NCBI GenBank assembly: GCA_024233865.1
Contig: JACKPA010000011.1
Location: 1 to 64,000, forward strand
Length of the DNA stretch: 64,000 nucleotides
From: Leptospiraceae bacterium
GTDB lineage: Bacteria > Spirochaetota > Leptospiria > Leptospirales > Leptospiraceae
Reading direction: 5' to 3'
The position numbers and the translations under genes are program-made. Each line of letters begins with the position of its first letter. The first letter of the stretch is position 1. Under the pieces are notes generated by a model that saw nothing but the letters and a program-made list of their open reading frames with translations, made no database searches and was not told the origin of the DNA. Positions 61,437 through 64,000 of the stretch are shown here, one piece after another.

Positions 61437-62399
61437 TTATAAATTGCTTTCAATTTTTTGGACTATTGAATCAACATCCACACCATTCTGTTTGTGTAAA
61501 TGCTCTCTGCTTCCAATATGGAAAATATACCTATCTTCTAATCCCATCGCGATCAATTTGGTTGGTAGGTTAGAACTTCTGAGTAAATTGGATATGATAT
61601 TGTCTAAACCACCTTTACCTATAAAGCCTTCTTCAATGGTGATAATGGTATCGTAATGCTGCAAACTTTTGTACAGGTTTTCTTTCTCAAAGCCTTTTAA
61701 TTTAAAAAAGTCTATCAGACCAATTTCTTTATTCTGTTTTTTGTAGGTATCCACAATTTCCAAAGATTTTTGAGTCATGTAGCCTGTTGCGACAATACAA
61801 ACTTTTTGACCTTTGTTTAGTTCGACAAAACCATTTTTTATTTGGGTTCCATCCATTGTATCATAGATTTTATTCAAAGGTTTGGCATCAAATCGGAAAT
61901 ATTTTGGCTTGGGATTTTCCAAAGCAACATCCACAAATTTTTCTGCGCTACTCCAATCGGAAGGAGAGATAACATCAAAATTGGGAAGCAAGCACATCAA
62001 AGAAATGTCTTCCAAGCAATGGTGAGTAGGACCGGAAACTTCATAACTAAAACCGGCACCAACACCAATAAGATTCACATTCAGTTTTCTTACTTGCGAA
62101 AGAATGGCAAGGTTTACACGAATTTGCTCGTAACATCTCATTGTTATAAAAGGCGCTATCGCATAGGCAAATACGCAAAAACCTTCCAGAGCCAAGCCAG
62201 TAGCCACATTAATTAAATTCTGTTCCGCAATTCCCACGTTGATAAATTTATTGGGAAAACTCGCTCGTATCTTGTCTAATACGGGAGAACCAAAGTCTGC
62301 TGATAAGAAAAAAATATCATCCCTTGAATGCATATTTTTTAGAATTCTTGAGAGAAAAACGTCTCTCATTGCTTTTTTTTCTATAGTTGTATTGTTCAT
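61437..62399 (-). CDS. Transketolase, C-terminal subunit
   Basis: 320 residues. MRDVFLSRILKNMHSRDDIF, FINVGIAEQNLINVATGLAL (Glu that activates ThDP), IGVGAGFSYEVSGPTHHCLE and then a C-terminal domain (ATGYMTQKSLEIVD). It is the pyrimidine-binding half of a split transketolase; the other half is encoded upstream with a 4-bp overlap. In surface-sugar clusters such pairs are thought to add or move a two-carbon unit. Confidence 0.92.
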   Translation of the reverse strand: MNNTTIEKKAMRDVFLSRILKNMHSRDDIFFLSADFGSPVLDKIRASFPNKFINVGIAEQNLINVATGLALEGFCVFAYAIAPFITMRCYEQIRVNLAILSQVRKLNVNLIGVGAGFSYEVSGPTHHCLEDISLMCLLPNFDVISPSDWSSAEKFVDVALENPKPKYFRFDAKPLNKIYDTMDGTQIKNGFVELNKGQKVCIVATGYMTQKSLEIVDTYKKQNKEIGLIDFFKLKGFEKENLYKSLQHYDTIITIEEGFIGKGGLDNIISNLLRSSNLPTKLIAMGLEDRYIFHIGSREHLHKQNGVDVDSIVQKIESNL

Positions 62400-63223
62400 T
62401 TTAAGTTCTCGATTATTGCATCAATTTCGTTAGGTTTCAAAGATGTAATATGGGATAATGGGTTTGTTTCCAATTGAATAGGAGCTCCCTTTCCCTTTAT
62501 TGTATTGGCTATAATCACCTTAGTTTTTGGTGATTGTAGCGTTGTGAGAGTATTATATAACTCTTCCAAATTATGCCCGTCGATGGATACAACATGAAAG
62601 TTAAAAGCCTCTAACTTCCGAATCAAAGATTCAAGGTCCAAGATATTTTTGGAATAGTCGAGCATGCTAACTTTGTTGTTGTCTATGATAATGGTTAGAT
62701 TATCTAGCTTATGGTGATCTGCGAACATCATTGCTTCCCAGTTGGCACCTTCGTTTAACTCTCCGTCTCCAAGCATAACGTATACTTTTTGAGGTTTCTT
62801 TTTCACCTTTAAACCCACAGCTACTCCGCAGGCAACCCCCAACCCGTGTCCAAGAGAACCATTTACGGTTTCATAACCCGGAATAATCGGATCAGGTATT
62901 CCCCCAAGGAACGAACCTTCTTTGCAGACGTTTTCCAATTCTGCCATTGGAAAAAAACCAAGGTCAGCCAAAATAGGATACATGGATACCGAACCATGTC
63001 CTTTGCTTATTATAAAGCGATCTCTTGTATCATCAGATGGATTTTTAGGATTGAACTTTAGAATATTTCCATAATATAAAGTTGTAAAAATCTCAACGTT
63101 GGATAAAGAAGAAGCAACTCTAGTTTCAATTGCTCTTCTATGAATTAAAAAAGTCTGGATACGAACCCATAGAGCTTTTTCTTGCAAGAAAGAAATTGTA
63201 TCTTTTACGTTTTGTTTTGTCAT
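62396..63223 (-). CDS. Transketolase, N-terminal (ThDP-binding) subunit
   Basis: 275 residues. FIISKGHGSVSMYPILADLG, GSLGHGLGVACGVAVGLKVK and VMLGDGELNEGANWEAMMFA with IIDNNK form the GDG-x25-NN thiamine-diphosphate site. Its end overlaps the start of the C-terminal subunit, so the two are made in equal amounts. Two bases separate it from the epimerase gene upstream. Confidence 0.93.
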   Translation of the reverse strand: MTKQNVKDTISFLQEKALWVRIQTFLIHRRAIETRVASSLSNVEIFTTLYYGNILKFNPKNPSDDTRDRFIISKGHGSVSMYPILADLGFFPMAELENVCKEGSFLGGIPDPIIPGYETVNGSLGHGLGVACGVAVGLKVKKKPQKVYVMLGDGELNEGANWEAMMFADHHKLDNLTIIIDNNKVSMLDYSKNILDLESLIRKLEAFNFHVVSIDGHNLEELYNTLTTLQSPKTKVIIANTIKGKGAPIQLETNPLSHITSLKPNEIDAIIENLK

Positions 63224-63225
63224 GT

Positions 63226-64000
63226 TTATTTCTTAATTAAGTTATTGTAATTTTTTAGAAACCATTGGTAGGTGACTTGGATGCCAGCATCCATAGATGT
63301 CACTTTTTTCCAACCAAGTGCATTGAACCTGCTGCTGTCCAACAGCTTTTTGGGAGTTCCATCCGGTTTGGATTCATCCCACAGTATTTTTCCCTTGTAA
63401 TCTACAATGTCGGCTATTACATTTGCAAGTTCTTTTATAGATATAGACGTTCCCGATCCGATATTGTAATGAGAATTTTCAAATTTATTTGCATTTTTTA
63501 TTGCAAATAGGGTCGCATCCGCAACATCTTCGGAAAAAATAAACTCCCTCTCCGGTTTTCCGCTTCCCCATAGAGTTAAAGTCTCTGATTTGTTCACTTT
63601 TGCCTCGTGTATTTTCCTTATCAAAGCTGATAAAACATGAGATTGCTCCAAATCAAAATTGTCATAGGGACCAAACATGGAATTGGGAAGCAAACATAGA
63701 AACTTTGTTTTTTGGTATTGCCGGTTGTATGCCTTACATGCGAGCATCCCTGCGATCTTAGCCGCAGCATAAGCTTCACTTGTAGCTTCAATCTCACCTG
63801 TAAACAAGTATTCTTCCCTGATCGGTTGAGGAGACATCTTGGGATAAACACAAGAAGACGCATAAAAAACAAGGGCTTTCACGTTATGCTTGATGGAAAG
63901 CTCAAAAAAGTTGTCTTGTATGGAGACGTTCTGGTGCAGAAAGTCTGCCGGATAGGTTTTATTGGCAACAATACCTCCCGTTTTCCCAGCAGCTAAGATT
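63226..64000 (-). CDS. GDP-L-fucose-synthase-like epimerase/reductase (5' end outside window)
   Basis: The frame runs into the window edge: upstream of the GTG at 63882 it continues LAAGKTGGIVANKTYPADF, so the true start and the NAD(P)-binding GxxGxxG lie beyond 64000. The visible part has YASSCVYPK, the YAAAKIAG catalytic Tyr-Lys, PNSMFGPYDNFD, PEREFIFSEDVADA and DGTPKKLLDSSR, all typical of GDP-4-keto-6-deoxymannose epimerase/reductase (Fcl) and of ColC. With the ColD-like gene it may form a colitose-like or branched deoxysugar. Confidence 0.88.
   Translation of the reverse strand, partial: ILAAGKTGGIVANKTYPADFLHQNVSIQDNFFELSIKHNVKALVFYASSCVYPKMSPQPIREEYLFTGEIEATSEAYAAAKIAGMLACKAYNRQYQKTKFLCLLPNSMFGPYDNFDLEQSHVLSALIRKIHEAKVNKSETLTLWGSGKPEREFIFSEDVADATLFAIKNANKFENSHYNIGSGTSISIKELANVIADIVDYKGKILWDESKPDGTPKKLLDSSRFNALGWKKVTSMDAGIQVTYQWFLKNYNNLIKK

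Overview
The window is AT-rich chromosomal DNA from what looks like a spirochaete of the Leptospira group. This assignment is an inference. It rests on the style of lipoprotein signals (short hydrophobic stretch, then an xxNC or xFC box), an Omp85-type protein with a leptospiral DUF5982-like start, a family of small leptospiral-looking hypotheticals, many non-ATG starts (TTG/GTG) and a split transketolase in a surface-sugar cluster. No 16S or other phylogenetic marker apart from ribosomal protein S20 is present.

Layout. 1-2.4 kb: two AAA/PD-(D/E)XK-type ATPase-nuclease genes (the first cut by the window edge). 2.6-9.9 kb: icd, a hypothetical, a three-gene minus-strand cassette (N-terminal half of an ABC-like ATPase, an unknown protein, a GIY-YIG nuclease), an outer-membrane barrel, a DUF1566 lipoprotein and a nitroreductase. 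9.9-15.5 kb: a decayed accessory island holding the tails of type I restriction genes (hsdR, hsdS, hsdM), broken toxin/antitoxin genes, DUF488, DUF433/DUF5615, DUF4240 and a frameshifted toxin-like domain. 15.5-30 kb: mainly housekeeping (acyl-CoA dehydrogenase, ppnP, rpsT, tRNA-Val, a glmM-glmS-GlmU-like operon, acyl-CoA carboxylase beta subunit, copper/oxidase assembly proteins). 30-36.7 kb: a MoxR-type AAA+ ATPase fused to a formylglycine-generating-enzyme/C-type-lectin domain, and a von Willebrand A partner, with several toxin-antitoxin modules and partial copies of the leaders of these genes between them. 36.7-44 kb: DUF4105 protein, rsgA, a diiron protein with its TetR regulator, then two toxin-antitoxin cassettes framed by the same exact 38-bp repeats. 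44-59 kb: large membrane protein, ankyrin lipoprotein, SPFH plus zinc-ribbon pair, TolC plus RND pump, M41-like peptidase, phosphoesterase plus lipoyl protein, ATP-binding protein plus TPR lipoprotein. 59-64 kb: a CHAT-type protease next to a surface-polysaccharide sugar cluster (ColD-like dehydrase, split transketolase, GDP-fucose-synthase-like protein).

The two most striking features are the MoxR-FGE/vWA system, whose C-terminus has the look of a diversity-generating-retroelement variable region, and the tandem cassettes at 42.3-44.0 kb. In those cassettes a VapBC pair and an MNT/HEPN pair each sit between an identical left repeat and an identical right repeat. Similar flanking duplications occur around other toxin-antitoxin or unknown cassettes in the window, which suggests a common way for such modules to be inserted or swapped.

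Everything here is read by eye from sequence. Family names come from motif recognition, not from database searches.
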